Shown: piece by piece, positions 51,394-59,874 of the stretch | How the letters are laid out: each line of letters starts with the position of its first letter | Numbering within the stretch: position 1 is the stretch's first letter | Source: Streptomyces sp. NBC_00223 | GTDB taxonomy: Bacteria; Actinomycetota; Actinomycetes; Streptomycetales; Streptomycetaceae | Assembly: GCF_036199905.1 (NCBI RefSeq) | Contig: NZ_CP108109.1 | Span: 4,325,501 to 4,389,500 of the forward strand | Length of the DNA stretch: 64,000 bases | Direction: 5' to 3' | The notes under the pieces: generated by a model | Databases searched by the model: none | The model's input: the letters and a program-made list of their open reading frames with translations, nothing else | What the model was told of the DNA's origin: nothing | Position numbers and translations under genes: made by a program

Positions 51394-54300
51394 GCGCCGG
51401 CGCGCGCCACCACGAGCCGCCGGGCGACCCGACAGCGCGGGAGTGGGCGGAGGCGTTACTGCTGCGCCGGCGGATGGGCGCGGACGCCGCCGACCCGCCG
51501 GACGCCGACCCGCCCGACGTCGGCCGGCCGGACGCCGCTCCGGAGCGGCCGACGCCCGCGCCCGACGACTCCGGACAGCCGACGCCCGTACCCGCCGACG
51601 ACCGGCCGCCCGCCGCCCGCGAACCGGCCGACGTACCCTCCCAGCCACCGGCCCGGGTGGCCGCCGGGACGCCGGACGCGGGCGCGCGGACGCCGCCCGC
51701 CCGCCGGGACCCGGCCACCGTCAGGGCCGGCACCGCCGAAGTCCCCACGGACCACCCGGGGTTACGGGACACCCTCGCGCTGGGCCGGGCGCTGCGGCCG
51801 TTCAACCGCCGCTGGTATCACCCCCACGAGCGCGCCTTCGACGAGGAGGCCACGGCCGTCCGCTCGGTGGAACTGGGCCGCTGGGACCCGGTGATGCACC
51901 AGGTCCCCGGTCACTGGCTCGATGTCGCCCTGGTGGTGGAGCACAGCGCCTCCATGCTGCTGTGGCGCGGCGTGGGCCGTTCCCTGGCCGAACTCCTGGA
52001 CCGGCAGGGCGCCTTCCGCGACGTACGGGTGTGGCGGCTGGACACCTGGGGGTCGAAGGAAGCCGTCCTGTACTCCGAGCAGGGCACCGCCGTGCACGAC
52101 CCGGCGGAGCTGCTGCACCCCGAACACCGGCGGCTGGTGCTGGTGCTGAGCGACTGCGTCGCCGACTCCTGGGCCGGCGGAGCCGTTCCCCGGATGCTGC
52201 GCACCTGGGCCAGGCACCAGCCGGTCGCCGTGCTCAACCCGCTGCCCAGCCGGCTGTGGAACGACACCGAGAGCGTCCCGGTGGACGTGGGGCTGCGCGC
52301 CGGGGCCGGCGGACTGCCCAACGCGCGGCTCGACATGCGCGGCGGCCCCCCGTACACCGGTACGGGCGCGGGCGAAGGACCCGTACCCGTCCCCGTCCTG
52401 GAGATCGACCCCGAGTGGCTGACCGGCTGGGCCCGGATGGTGGCCGGCGCGTCGGCCGGGTGGACGCCCGCCTCGGTCCTGCTCGTCGACCACGACGGGC
52501 TGCGGATGCCCTGGCCGGCCGAGCGCCGTGAGCAGACCGCGCCGGGTACGCCCGCGGAGCTGGTGCGGCGGTTCCTCACGGGTGCCTCGCCCGCCGCACA
52601 GCGGCTGGCCACCCGGCTCGCCATGGTGCCGCTCACCCTCCGGGTGATGCAGGCCGAGCGGACGAGTCTGCTGCCCGACGCCGGACTCCTGCCGCTCGCC
52701 GAGATCATGCTGGGCGGCCTGCTGGAGCAGGTCGGCCCCGCGCCGGGTCCCGCCTCGGGCGACCGGAAGGGCGAGCGCGGACCGGTCTTCGAGTTCGTCG
52801 ACGGCGTACGCGCCCATCTGCTCGGCGGGCTCGGCCGCACCGAGATATTCCGCGCGCTGCCGGTCGCCTCCGCCGTCGCCGCGAAGGTGCTCGGCGTGCG
52901 GGACGACCTGGCCGGCCGGCTGCTGAGCGCGCCGGACGAGGTGCACAGCGCGGGCCTGTCGTCGCCGGAACGCCGTCTGATCGGCGCCATGCAGCCCGCG
53001 CTCGCCGCCCTCGGTTCGGCGTACACCCATATGGCCGAGCGTGCCCGGAGCGTGGCACGGGCAGAGGACACTGGGGACCGGCAACGGGTCGTCCCCGCCC
53101 GGCCGGAACACGCCGCCGACACCGACCTGTTGGACCCGGCCGCCACGGAAGCGGACCCCGTGACCGCGGGCGGCACGGACACCTCCCCGGAGAGGACACC
53201 CGCCATGGACGGCGCCGCCCCCCGTCAGCTCTCGCCGGAGACCGCCGGCCCCGACGCGGACACGGCGGAGCCGGGCCCGGAACCGGTCGGCACGGACACC
53301 GGCCGGTCCGGCCCCGGGGCCGGACCGGACAGCGGTTCCCCCGCCGGGCCGGGGAGTTCGGTGCCGCCGCCGTCCGCCCCGGGCGACCTTCCCGAGCCGG
53401 GACGGGTGCCGCGGCCGGGCGCGTACTTCACCGGGCGCGAGGAGGAGCTGAGCCGACTGCGCGCCGCGCTCAAGGAAGGCGTCCGCGCCGCGCTGCTGCC
53501 GCAGGCCCTCTACGGACTCGGCGGCGTGGGCAAGACCCAGCTGGCGCTGGAGTACGTACGCCGGTACGCGGGCGACTACGAGCTGGTCTGGTGGGTGCAG
53601 GCCGAGCAGCCCGCCGTCATCCGCGGATCGCTCGCCGCCCTCGCCCCGCGCCTGGGCATCCCGAACGCCGACGCGCGGACCGCGGTCGACCAGGTGATCG
53701 CGGCACTGGAGTCCGGCCGGCCGGTGAAGCGCTGGCTGCTGGTCTTCGACAACGCGGGCTCCCCGGAGGAAGTGGAGCGCTACCTCCCGTACATGGCGGG
53801 GGTCCCGGACGGCCTGGGCCATGTGATCGTCACGTCAAGGAACTCCGGCTGGGCCGACTCCGTCCCGTCTCTGCGCGTCGACGTCTTCCCGCGGGGCGAG
53901 AGCGTGGAGTTCCTGCGCCGCCGCGCCCCGGGGATCTCCGACACGGAGGCCGCGCGGATGGCGCTCGCCCTCGGCGACCTGCCGCTCGCCCTGGAGCAGG
54001 CGGCGGCCATGAAGGTCAAGAGCGGCCTGACGGTCGACGAGTATCTGGACCTCCTGGAGACCCAGGGCGCCCGGGTGCGCCGGGAGAACGCCAGCACCGC
54101 ACCCGGCACCCAGTCCGTGGCGGCGGTGTGGAAGGTCTCCATGCGCGACCTCCAGGAGCGCAACCCCGGCGCACTGGAACTCCTGCGGCTGCTGGCCTTC
54201 TTCGGCCCCGACCCGGTGCAGCAGTCCTTCCTGCACGACGCGCGGCTGCTGGGCTTCCCGGAGCCGCTGGCGTCACTGCTGCGGGACCGGATCGCCCGCA

Positions 54301-55877
54301 GCCGTGCCATCGCCGAGACCGGCCGCTACTCGCTGCTGACCACCGACGTCGGGACCGTACAGCTCCACCGCCTGCTGCGCAGCGTGCTCCAGGACGAGTT
54401 GACGGCGGAAGAGGCCGCCGAGATGCGGTTCCGGGTGCACCAGGCGCTCGTCGCCCACGACCCCGGCGACCCGCAGGCCGCAGGCAACTGGGAGAAGTAC
54501 CAGGACCTGCTGCCGCACATCCGGCCCTCCGGCATGCTGGAGAGCGACGACCAGGAGGCCCGCTGGACGGTGCTCAACGTCGCCAGGTACCTCTTCGCCA
54601 AGGGCGACTTCCAGAGCAATATCGAGCTGTGCCAGGAGATCGTCCGCACCTGGACCGCGCGCCTGGGCGAGGACCACCTCCAGACCCTCGGCGCCAACCG
54701 CCGGCTCGCGGCGGCCCTGTGGGCGCAGGGTTCGTACGAGGAGGCCCGCGCCCTCAACCGGACCACCCTGGACCGCCTCCGTCGCACGGTCGGCGAGGAC
54801 CACGAGGAGTCCCTTGCCCTGGCCGGGCTGGTGGCCGCGGACCTGCGGGTGACCGGCGAGTTCCGCGAGTCGCTGGAGCTGGACCGCAATGTCTTCGAGC
54901 ACAGCGTCCGGCTCTACGGCAGGGACGACCCCGCCAGCCTGACCTCCGGCCACAACTACTCGGTCAGCCTGCGGATGAACGGCCGGTTCGCCGAGGCCTA
55001 CGAACTCGACCGCAAGACCAACGAGATCTATCTGCGCTCGCTCGGGCCGGCGTCGCAACTGACGCTGCTGGCCGTCAACAACGTCGCGCGCGATCTGCGG
55101 GAGCTGGGCCGGTTCACGGAGTCGGTGGAACTCCAGGAGGGTACGGTCGCGCTGTACCGGCAGTTCTACGGCGACACCCATCCGCACACCCTGCGGGCGA
55201 TCAAGAACCTCTCGGTGAGCTGCCGTAAGGCCGGCGACCGCGAGCGCGGACTGGAGCTGGAGCGGGAGGCCCTGGCGAACTACCGCGCGGTGCTGGGCGA
55301 GGACCACATGGACACCCTCGCCGCCCGCGCCAACATCGCCAACGACCTGCGGCTCACCGGCGATCCCGACGGCGCCCGGGAGGCCGGCGCCGACGCGCTC
55401 CGGGCCTACCGCTCGGTCCTGGGCCCGACGCACCCCTTCACGTATATCGCGGCCGTCAACCAGGCCGCGGCGCTGCGGGCGTCGGGGGAGTTCCTGGAGG
55501 CCAAGCGGCTGGACGAGGAGACGGTGGCGGGCCTGGTCGGCTCGCTGTGGGACGAGCACGTGTGGGTGCAGATCGCCCGGATCAACCTCGCCACGGGCCT
55601 GTCCGCGTCCGGTGATCCGGCCGCGGCGGCGGTCCTCGGCAGGCGGGCGGCGGAAGTCCTGGAGGCCCAGTACGGCAACAGCCACCCGCACACGCTCGCG
55701 GCCCTGCGCAATCTCGCCCTCGACCTGGAGGAGACCGGCGACCAGGAGGGGTCCGAGGACCTGCTGATGAAGGTACGCCGCCGCTACCGGACGACGCTCG
55801 GCGACCAGCACCCGGAGACGCGGAACGCGCTGGCGGGGCTGCGCGCGGAGTGCGACCTGGAGCCGCCGCCGATCTGA
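51390..55877 (+). CDS. vWA-like (SAV_2336-type) / NB-ARC / TPR protein, FxSxx-COOH system type
   Basis: 1495 residues. After a disordered N-terminus, residues about 123-550 match the SAV_2336-type region with a vWA-like core (VALVVEHSASMLLWRG, LVLVLSDCVADSW); the MIDAS DxSxS is altered to EHSAS. Residues about 660-690 are a Pro linker. The NB-ARC ATPase begins ALYGLGGVGKTQLALEY (near 707), with LLVFDNAG as Walker B and GDLPLALEQAAA. From about residue 1080, roughly ten 42-residue TPRs of the (ARxxxGEDHxxTLxxxxNLA) kind run to the end. This order is that of the TPR protein of FxSxx-COOH RiPP systems. It probably senses a signal and controls MoxR and the protease. Confidence 0.87.
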   Translation: MSAGARHHEPPGDPTAREWAEALLLRRRMGADAADPPDADPPDVGRPDAAPERPTPAPDDSGQPTPVPADDRPPAAREPADVPSQPPARVAAGTPDAGARTPPARRDPATVRAGTAEVPTDHPGLRDTLALGRALRPFNRRWYHPHERAFDEEATAVRSVELGRWDPVMHQVPGHWLDVALVVEHSASMLLWRGVGRSLAELLDRQGAFRDVRVWRLDTWGSKEAVLYSEQGTAVHDPAELLHPEHRRLVLVLSDCVADSWAGGAVPRMLRTWARHQPVAVLNPLPSRLWNDTESVPVDVGLRAGAGGLPNARLDMRGGPPYTGTGAGEGPVPVPVLEIDPEWLTGWARMVAGASAGWTPASVLLVDHDGLRMPWPAERREQTAPGTPAELVRRFLTGASPAAQRLATRLAMVPLTLRVMQAERTSLLPDAGLLPLAEIMLGGLLEQVGPAPGPASGDRKGERGPVFEFVDGVRAHLLGGLGRTEIFRALPVASAVAAKVLGVRDDLAGRLLSAPDEVHSAGLSSPERRLIGAMQPALAALGSAYTHMAERARSVARAEDTGDRQRVVPARPEHAADTDLLDPAATEADPVTAGGTDTSPERTPAMDGAAPRQLSPETAGPDADTAEPGPEPVGTDTGRSGPGAGPDSGSPAGPGSSVPPPSAPGDLPEPGRVPRPGAYFTGREEELSRLRAALKEGVRAALLPQALYGLGGVGKTQLALEYVRRYAGDYELVWWVQAEQPAVIRGSLAALAPRLGIPNADARTAVDQVIAALESGRPVKRWLLVFDNAGSPEEVERYLPYMAGVPDGLGHVIVTSRNSGWADSVPSLRVDVFPRGESVEFLRRRAPGISDTEAARMALALGDLPLALEQAAAMKVKSGLTVDEYLDLLETQGARVRRENASTAPGTQSVAAVWKVSMRDLQERNPGALELLRLLAFFGPDPVQQSFLHDARLLGFPEPLASLLRDRIARSRAIAETGRYSLLTTDVGTVQLHRLLRSVLQDELTAEEAAEMRFRVHQALVAHDPGDPQAAGNWEKYQDLLPHIRPSGMLESDDQEARWTVLNVARYLFAKGDFQSNIELCQEIVRTWTARLGEDHLQTLGANRRLAAALWAQGSYEEARALNRTTLDRLRRTVGEDHEESLALAGLVAADLRVTGEFRESLELDRNVFEHSVRLYGRDDPASLTSGHNYSVSLRMNGRFAEAYELDRKTNEIYLRSLGPASQLTLLAVNNVARDLRELGRFTESVELQEGTVALYRQFYGDTHPHTLRAIKNLSVSCRKAGDRERGLELEREALANYRAVLGEDHMDTLAARANIANDLRLTGDPDGAREAGADALRAYRSVLGPTHPFTYIAAVNQAAALRASGEFLEAKRLDEETVAGLVGSLWDEHVWVQIARINLATGLSASGDPAAAAVLGRRAAEVLEAQYGNSHPHTLAALRNLALDLEETGDQEGSEDLLMKVRRRYRTTLGDQHPETRNALAGLRAECDLEPPPI

Positions 55878-56306
55878 GGGGCGGGGGCCGGGTGCCTCGC
55901 GGCGGGCGGATTACCGGTCGGCGCGGCTTCGGCCGGGCGTCGGGGGCCGGCGCCGCTGGGCGGTCGGCGCGGGGCTGTCCCGGCAGGGTTACGCGTTCGG
56001 CGCGGCGCGGCGGCGCGGGGCCGTCTCGGCAGGGTTACGCGTTCGGCGCGGCTTCGGCCGGGCGTCGGGGGCCGGGCGCCGCTGGGCGGTCGGCGCGGCG
56101 TGGCGGCGGGGGGCTGTCCTGGCAGGGTTACGCGTTTGGCGCGGGGCGGCGGCGGGGGGCTGTCCTGGCAGGGTTACGCGTTCGGCGCGGGGCGGCGGCG
56201 CGGGGCTGTCCCGGCAGGGTTACGGGGTCGGCGCGGGAACGGCCCGGCGCCGTGCTGCCGGCTCGGTACCCGGGGCCTTGCTGTCGGCGCCGCCCCGACG
56301 CCGACG
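55878..56306. other. Region between convergent operons
   Basis: 429 bp where the NTPase operon and the RiPP operon run toward each other. It is filled mostly by the 46-47 bp repeats listed separately. No intact gene; it may act as a transcription barrier. Confidence 0.5.
55920..56235. repeat. Array of 46-47 bp G-rich repeats
   Basis: GGCAGGGTTACG(CGTTY)GGCGCGG recurs at about 55982, 56028, 56121, 56167 and 56213, each usually preceded by GGGGCTGTCC. The spacing is 46-47 bp, with a double step between the second and third. A longer block, CGGCTTCGGCCGGGCGTCGG plus what follows, also appears twice, at about 55925 and 56049. Confidence 0.85.
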
Positions 56307-58259
56307 TCAGGCGCCCGGCGCGCTCGGGTAGGCCGCCACGACCGGCAGGAGCCAGTGCGCGAGGTCCAGCGGCGACCAGGCCGTCCCCGCTCCCACCGGC
56401 CCCGATCCCCGCGCCCCCGGCGCCGGTTGACCCGCTGCGGGCCCGAGCGCGGTGTGCACGGCCCGGACGAGTTCGGGCATCGCCGCCAGCGCCGGAGCGC
56501 GGTCGTCGGCCAGCAGCAGCGCGGCGGCGGCCAGCCTTGCCCACTGCTCGGGGCCGCCCGCGTCCGGCACGCTCAGCAGGGCTTCGAGCTCCGCCGCAGT
56601 CCCCGCGGTGTCCGGGGGCGGCGGCGCGGCGGGGAGTTCCCAGCAGTCCGGGGGGAGAGTGCCGGGCGCCCGCAGCAGCGCGGCCGCCGCCACCGGGGCC
56701 GGCCGGCCCGCCGCCCGTGCCGAGACGAGGAGTTCCACCGCCGGCCGGGGCTGCGGCAGATGGCGCAGCCGCCAGCGCACCCGGTGCTCCGCCGCGCCGA
56801 CCACCGCCCGGTTCAGGTGCCGAGGGCCCGGCGCGGTGTCCTTCCAGGAGTCGAGAGTGCGCCGCATCGCCGTCAGGAACCGTCGGCCGTCCCCGGTCGG
56901 CCAGTCGGACGCGTCGAGTTCGGCGACGGCCGCGCGTGCCTGCCGGTACCGGTGCGCGAACCGCGTCTCCGGCGACGCGTCGGCCGGGGCTTCGGCCGCC
57001 GCGACCAGCGGAGCCCCGGGCCCGGCCTGCGGCGGGAGCCCGATCGGCGCGCTCGTCGCTGAGGCCGGGTCGTCGGGAGCCTTCTCCTGCGTGGCCGCCG
57101 GCAGCGGGCCCGGCGCCGTACCGGAGACCGGCGCCACCCCGGCCCGTACGGCCGCCGTCTCGTCCCGCCAGAACGCGGCCACCGCCATGAAGGCGTACGC
57201 GCCCTGGAGAAGGGCCGAGGGCGGGCGCGGTTCCTCGCGCCAGGGCGAGTAACAGCGCGTACCGGGCGGGGATTCCAGCAGGTCGACGAGGTCCAGAAGC
57301 GCGCACAGCTTGGAGTGCTGGACCTCGTGCACCAGCCCCGCCGCCAGCGTCCGGGTGCCGGGGTGCGGGGCCAGCGCGACCAGACCCACCGCGTCGCCGA
57401 GGGTCGCGCTCAGCCAGCCGCCGCGCCCGTCGACCGCAGGACCCTCCCCGCGCAGCGGCACCACCGAACTCACCACCTCCCGGACCTCGTCGGCCCGCGC
57501 CGGGTGACGGCTGACCAACAACCGCCAGGCCGCGCCGAGTTCGGCTTCCCACCGGGCGGCCTCCTCGGCGTCCAGCGGGCGGGGCTCCACCGGATCGTGG
57601 CCGAGCCGGAAGGGGTTCAGCGAGTCAAGACGGAACGTCCAGGTCCGACCTTCCGCGACACAGCGCACCCGGCGCAGCCCGTACCAGCCGTCGCCGTCCC
57701 GGGTCGCAAGGTCCCCTTCCGGTACGCGTACGCCGCCAGCCGGACCGTCCACCCGGCAGTGCGCGCCGTCGCCGGTCACCTCGGCCGTGTCCACCGCGCC
57801 CGGCGGGAGCGCCAGCCCCAGTCCGGGCAGCATCACCGCGCCGGAACGTACGGGGACTTCGATCCGGAAGCGCAGCCCCGCCCGGTGCGCGGCCGCGGCG
57901 GCCAGCGACGCCGCCTCCGCGGCGGTCTCCGCCGACGGGCCGCCCCGCGCCCAACAGCCCAGCCAGGCACCGGTCATCGGGTCGTCCATGACCGCGTCGA
58001 ACACCGCGGGCGCGTGCGCCTGTACGGTCCGCAGCAGATCGAGGCCGTCCTCCAGATACGCCGGCACCCGCCCGCCGCCACCGTCCGGCTCCGCCGCGCG
58101 GGCCCGTTCGCGCAGGGCCCGCAACAGCAGCAGATTGCGGCTGCGGCGCGCCGAGCGCAGCAGCGCGAACGCCTGCGGACCGCCGCCGCCCGCCCCGAGC
58201 GCGTCCAGCGCCTGCCGGGGGAACTCCAGCGGGGTGAAGGTCCGGCTCCGCGCGTTCAT
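56307..58259 (-). CDS. HExxH-motif peptide hydroxylase of the FxSxx RiPP system
   Basis: 650 residues. The motif GLVHEVQHSKL (His311, Glu312, His315) and its context fit the HExxH motif domain found next to FxsB-type maturases, now described as alpha-ketoglutarate-dependent peptide beta-hydroxylases rather than proteases. The N-terminal region (MNARSRTFTPLEFPRQALDAL) and the long alanine-rich C-terminus are typical. A Thr/Pro/Gly insertion lies after residue 380. It is the last gene of the RiPP operon, 43 bp after the radical SAM gene. Its substrate should be the precursor peptide at 59529. Confidence 0.82.
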   Translation of the reverse strand: MNARSRTFTPLEFPRQALDALGAGGGGPQAFALLRSARRSRNLLLLRALRERARAAEPDGGGGRVPAYLEDGLDLLRTVQAHAPAVFDAVMDDPMTGAWLGCWARGGPSAETAAEAASLAAAAAHRAGLRFRIEVPVRSGAVMLPGLGLALPPGAVDTAEVTGDGAHCRVDGPAGGVRVPEGDLATRDGDGWYGLRRVRCVAEGRTWTFRLDSLNPFRLGHDPVEPRPLDAEEAARWEAELGAAWRLLVSRHPARADEVREVVSSVVPLRGEGPAVDGRGGWLSATLGDAVGLVALAPHPGTRTLAAGLVHEVQHSKLCALLDLVDLLESPPGTRCYSPWREEPRPPSALLQGAYAFMAVAAFWRDETAAVRAGVAPVSGTAPGPLPAATQEKAPDDPASATSAPIGLPPQAGPGAPLVAAAEAPADASPETRFAHRYRQARAAVAELDASDWPTGDGRRFLTAMRRTLDSWKDTAPGPRHLNRAVVGAAEHRVRWRLRHLPQPRPAVELLVSARAAGRPAPVAAAALLRAPGTLPPDCWELPAAPPPPDTAGTAAELEALLSVPDAGGPEQWARLAAAALLLADDRAPALAAMPELVRAVHTALGPAAGQPAPGARGSGPVGAGTAWSPLDLAHWLLPVVAAYPSAPGA

Positions 58260-58302
58260 ATGCCCCGTCCGTACCAGCCGCGTCCGTGACGGCCCTGCCC
58301 GC

Positions 58303-59529
58303 TCACCGGCCCGGTCCGCCGTCGAGCCGGGCGAAGTCGCCGCTGACCGTACGGGAGATGTGGGTGATCAGCGCCCTCATGTCGGGGGAGTAGACCGAAG
58401 GATGGTGGAACCCCGAGCCGGGCCGGTAGCGATGGGCGTACAGCCCGCCGCCGCAGACCCGTACGACCGGGCAGGCCCGGCACTCCTCGCACAGGCCGTC
58501 CGGGCCCAACTGCCGTGCGACGAAGCCGGGATGGTCGAGCAGGCTGTCCAGGGCGTCGTGGCGCAGATCGCTCCCGGTCCACGGCGCCCCCGGGTACGCC
58601 GTCTTGAGCAGGTCGGACTGGGTCAGCGTCCCGTCGGTCTCGATCACCACCAGCCGGGCCGGGCCGCCGCCCACGCTCTCGACGCCGCTTCTGCCCCCGA
58701 GCAGCAGATCGACGATCCCCTCGAAGAAGGGCATCCGGGTCGGCTGCGCGGGCGCGTGGTACCAGAGGTCGAAGACCACGCGTAACCAGTCGGCGTACGG
58801 CACCCGTTCGGGATCGTCCGTACGACCGAGCGGCGGGCGGCCCCAGTTGGCGAGCGGCAGCAGCAGATCGATCGCGGGCGGACGGAAGGAGAGCAGATGG
58901 CCGTAGACGGCCGCCGGGTCGGTGGTGATGTCGACCGTGCACAACAGCCCGGCCCACAGCGGGCGGTGGCGGTCGTCGCCCAGCCGCGCGAGCACCCGGG
59001 CCACGGCGTCGTAGCTGCCGGCCCCTCCCGGGGAACGGCGGTGCAGGTCGTGGACCGCCCGGTCGCCGTCCAGACTGACGCCGAGCCGAATGCCGTGCGT
59101 GTGGCACAACTCCAGTACGGCGTCGTCGATCAGCGTGCCGTTGGTCTGGATGGTGAACTCGGCCCTGGTGGTCTCCGGCAGCAGCGCGCGCAGCCGGCGG
59201 ACCAGGCCGTCGATGAACGCCGGTCCCACCAGCAGCGGTTCACCGCCGTGCAGGATGACACGGACCGACCGCAGGCCATGGGTCCTGACATGGTCGGCGA
59301 TACGGCGGCAGGCCAGCTCCGCCGTCTCCGCCGACATGCTGCGCGGCTGCGTACGCCAGCTCTCGTCGCCCGCGCGGTACACGTAGCAGTAGTCGCAGGC
59401 CAGATTGCAGCTGCTCTGCACCTTGAGCAGGAACTCCTGGAACGGCAGCGCCCGCAGACCGGCCGCGCGCAGGGCCGGGACGTCCAGGGCCTCGTCCGGC
59501 CAGTACGGCGGTGCCCCCGTCACCGTCAT
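58303..59529 (-). CDS. fxsB: Radical SAM/SPASM cyclophane-forming maturase, FxsB type
   Basis: 408 residues. The SAM cluster motif is CNLACDYCYVY (Cys41, 45, 48), followed by ILHGGEPLLVGPAFIDGLVR. The SPASM-type cluster region has CEECRACPVVRVCGGGLYAHRY near the end. This is the FxsB pattern: these enzymes join an aromatic residue to the beta-carbon of a residue two positions on, giving a three-residue cyclophane. The first 30 residues (LDVPALRAAGLRALPFQEFL) are typical of the family. Its ATG overlaps the precursor stop by one base (TGATG). Confidence 0.92.
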   Translation of the reverse strand: MTVTGAPPYWPDEALDVPALRAAGLRALPFQEFLLKVQSSCNLACDYCYVYRAGDESWRTQPRSMSAETAELACRRIADHVRTHGLRSVRVILHGGEPLLVGPAFIDGLVRRLRALLPETTRAEFTIQTNGTLIDDAVLELCHTHGIRLGVSLDGDRAVHDLHRRSPGGAGSYDAVARVLARLGDDRHRPLWAGLLCTVDITTDPAAVYGHLLSFRPPAIDLLLPLANWGRPPLGRTDDPERVPYADWLRVVFDLWYHAPAQPTRMPFFEGIVDLLLGGRSGVESVGGGPARLVVIETDGTLTQSDLLKTAYPGAPWTGSDLRHDALDSLLDHPGFVARQLGPDGLCEECRACPVVRVCGGGLYAHRYRPGSGFHHPSVYSPDMRALITHISRTVSGDFARLDGGPGR

Positions 59530-59726
59530 CAGCCGTCGTCGTCAGGAGGGAAGAACTGCGCCCCCGACTGATAGGCGGAGATCGGCGACTCCGCGCCCGC
59601 CGCCTGCTGGAGCACCCGCCGCAGCGCGTGGGCGAGCGCGCTGTCGGTGCTGTGCAGGATCTCGTCCAAGGGAATGTCCGTCAGATCGGGCAGCGACGAC
59701 GCGAACTCCCCCTGTTCCCCGTTCAT
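59529..59726 (-). CDS. fxsA: Non-canonical FxSxx-COOH precursor peptide (FxsA-like)
   Basis: 65 residues. The leader part SLPDLTDIPLDEILHSTDSALAHALRRVLQQ is the FxsA leader (PLxxLLxxxDSALAxALRRVL). The core then reads AESPISAYQSGAQFFPPDDDG. Canonical members stop as F-x-S-x-x; here the matching position is Y-Q-S-G-A, and nine residues (QFFPPDDDG) follow. The ATG at 59726 has GGGGGAGCTG before it, and the stop overlaps the fxsB start. The cyclophane would be expected at Tyr-Gln-Ser, with Phe-Phe-Pro as an alternative. It is short but well supported by leader homology and position. Confidence 0.88.
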   Translation of the reverse strand: MNGEQGEFASSLPDLTDIPLDEILHSTDSALAHALRRVLQQAAGAESPISAYQSGAQFFPPDDDG

Positions 59727-59874
59727 CAGCTCCCCCTTCTCTCCTCAGGAGTGACGGAACCTCCTCTAGGATAGGCGAGCTCACCGAAGACTGATAGGGC
59801 GTCACTACCGGTGCCGGGCCCGCCCCCTGTAGTCCGGGCCACCGGCGGTCGGCTCCCCGGAACCGGATGGACCG

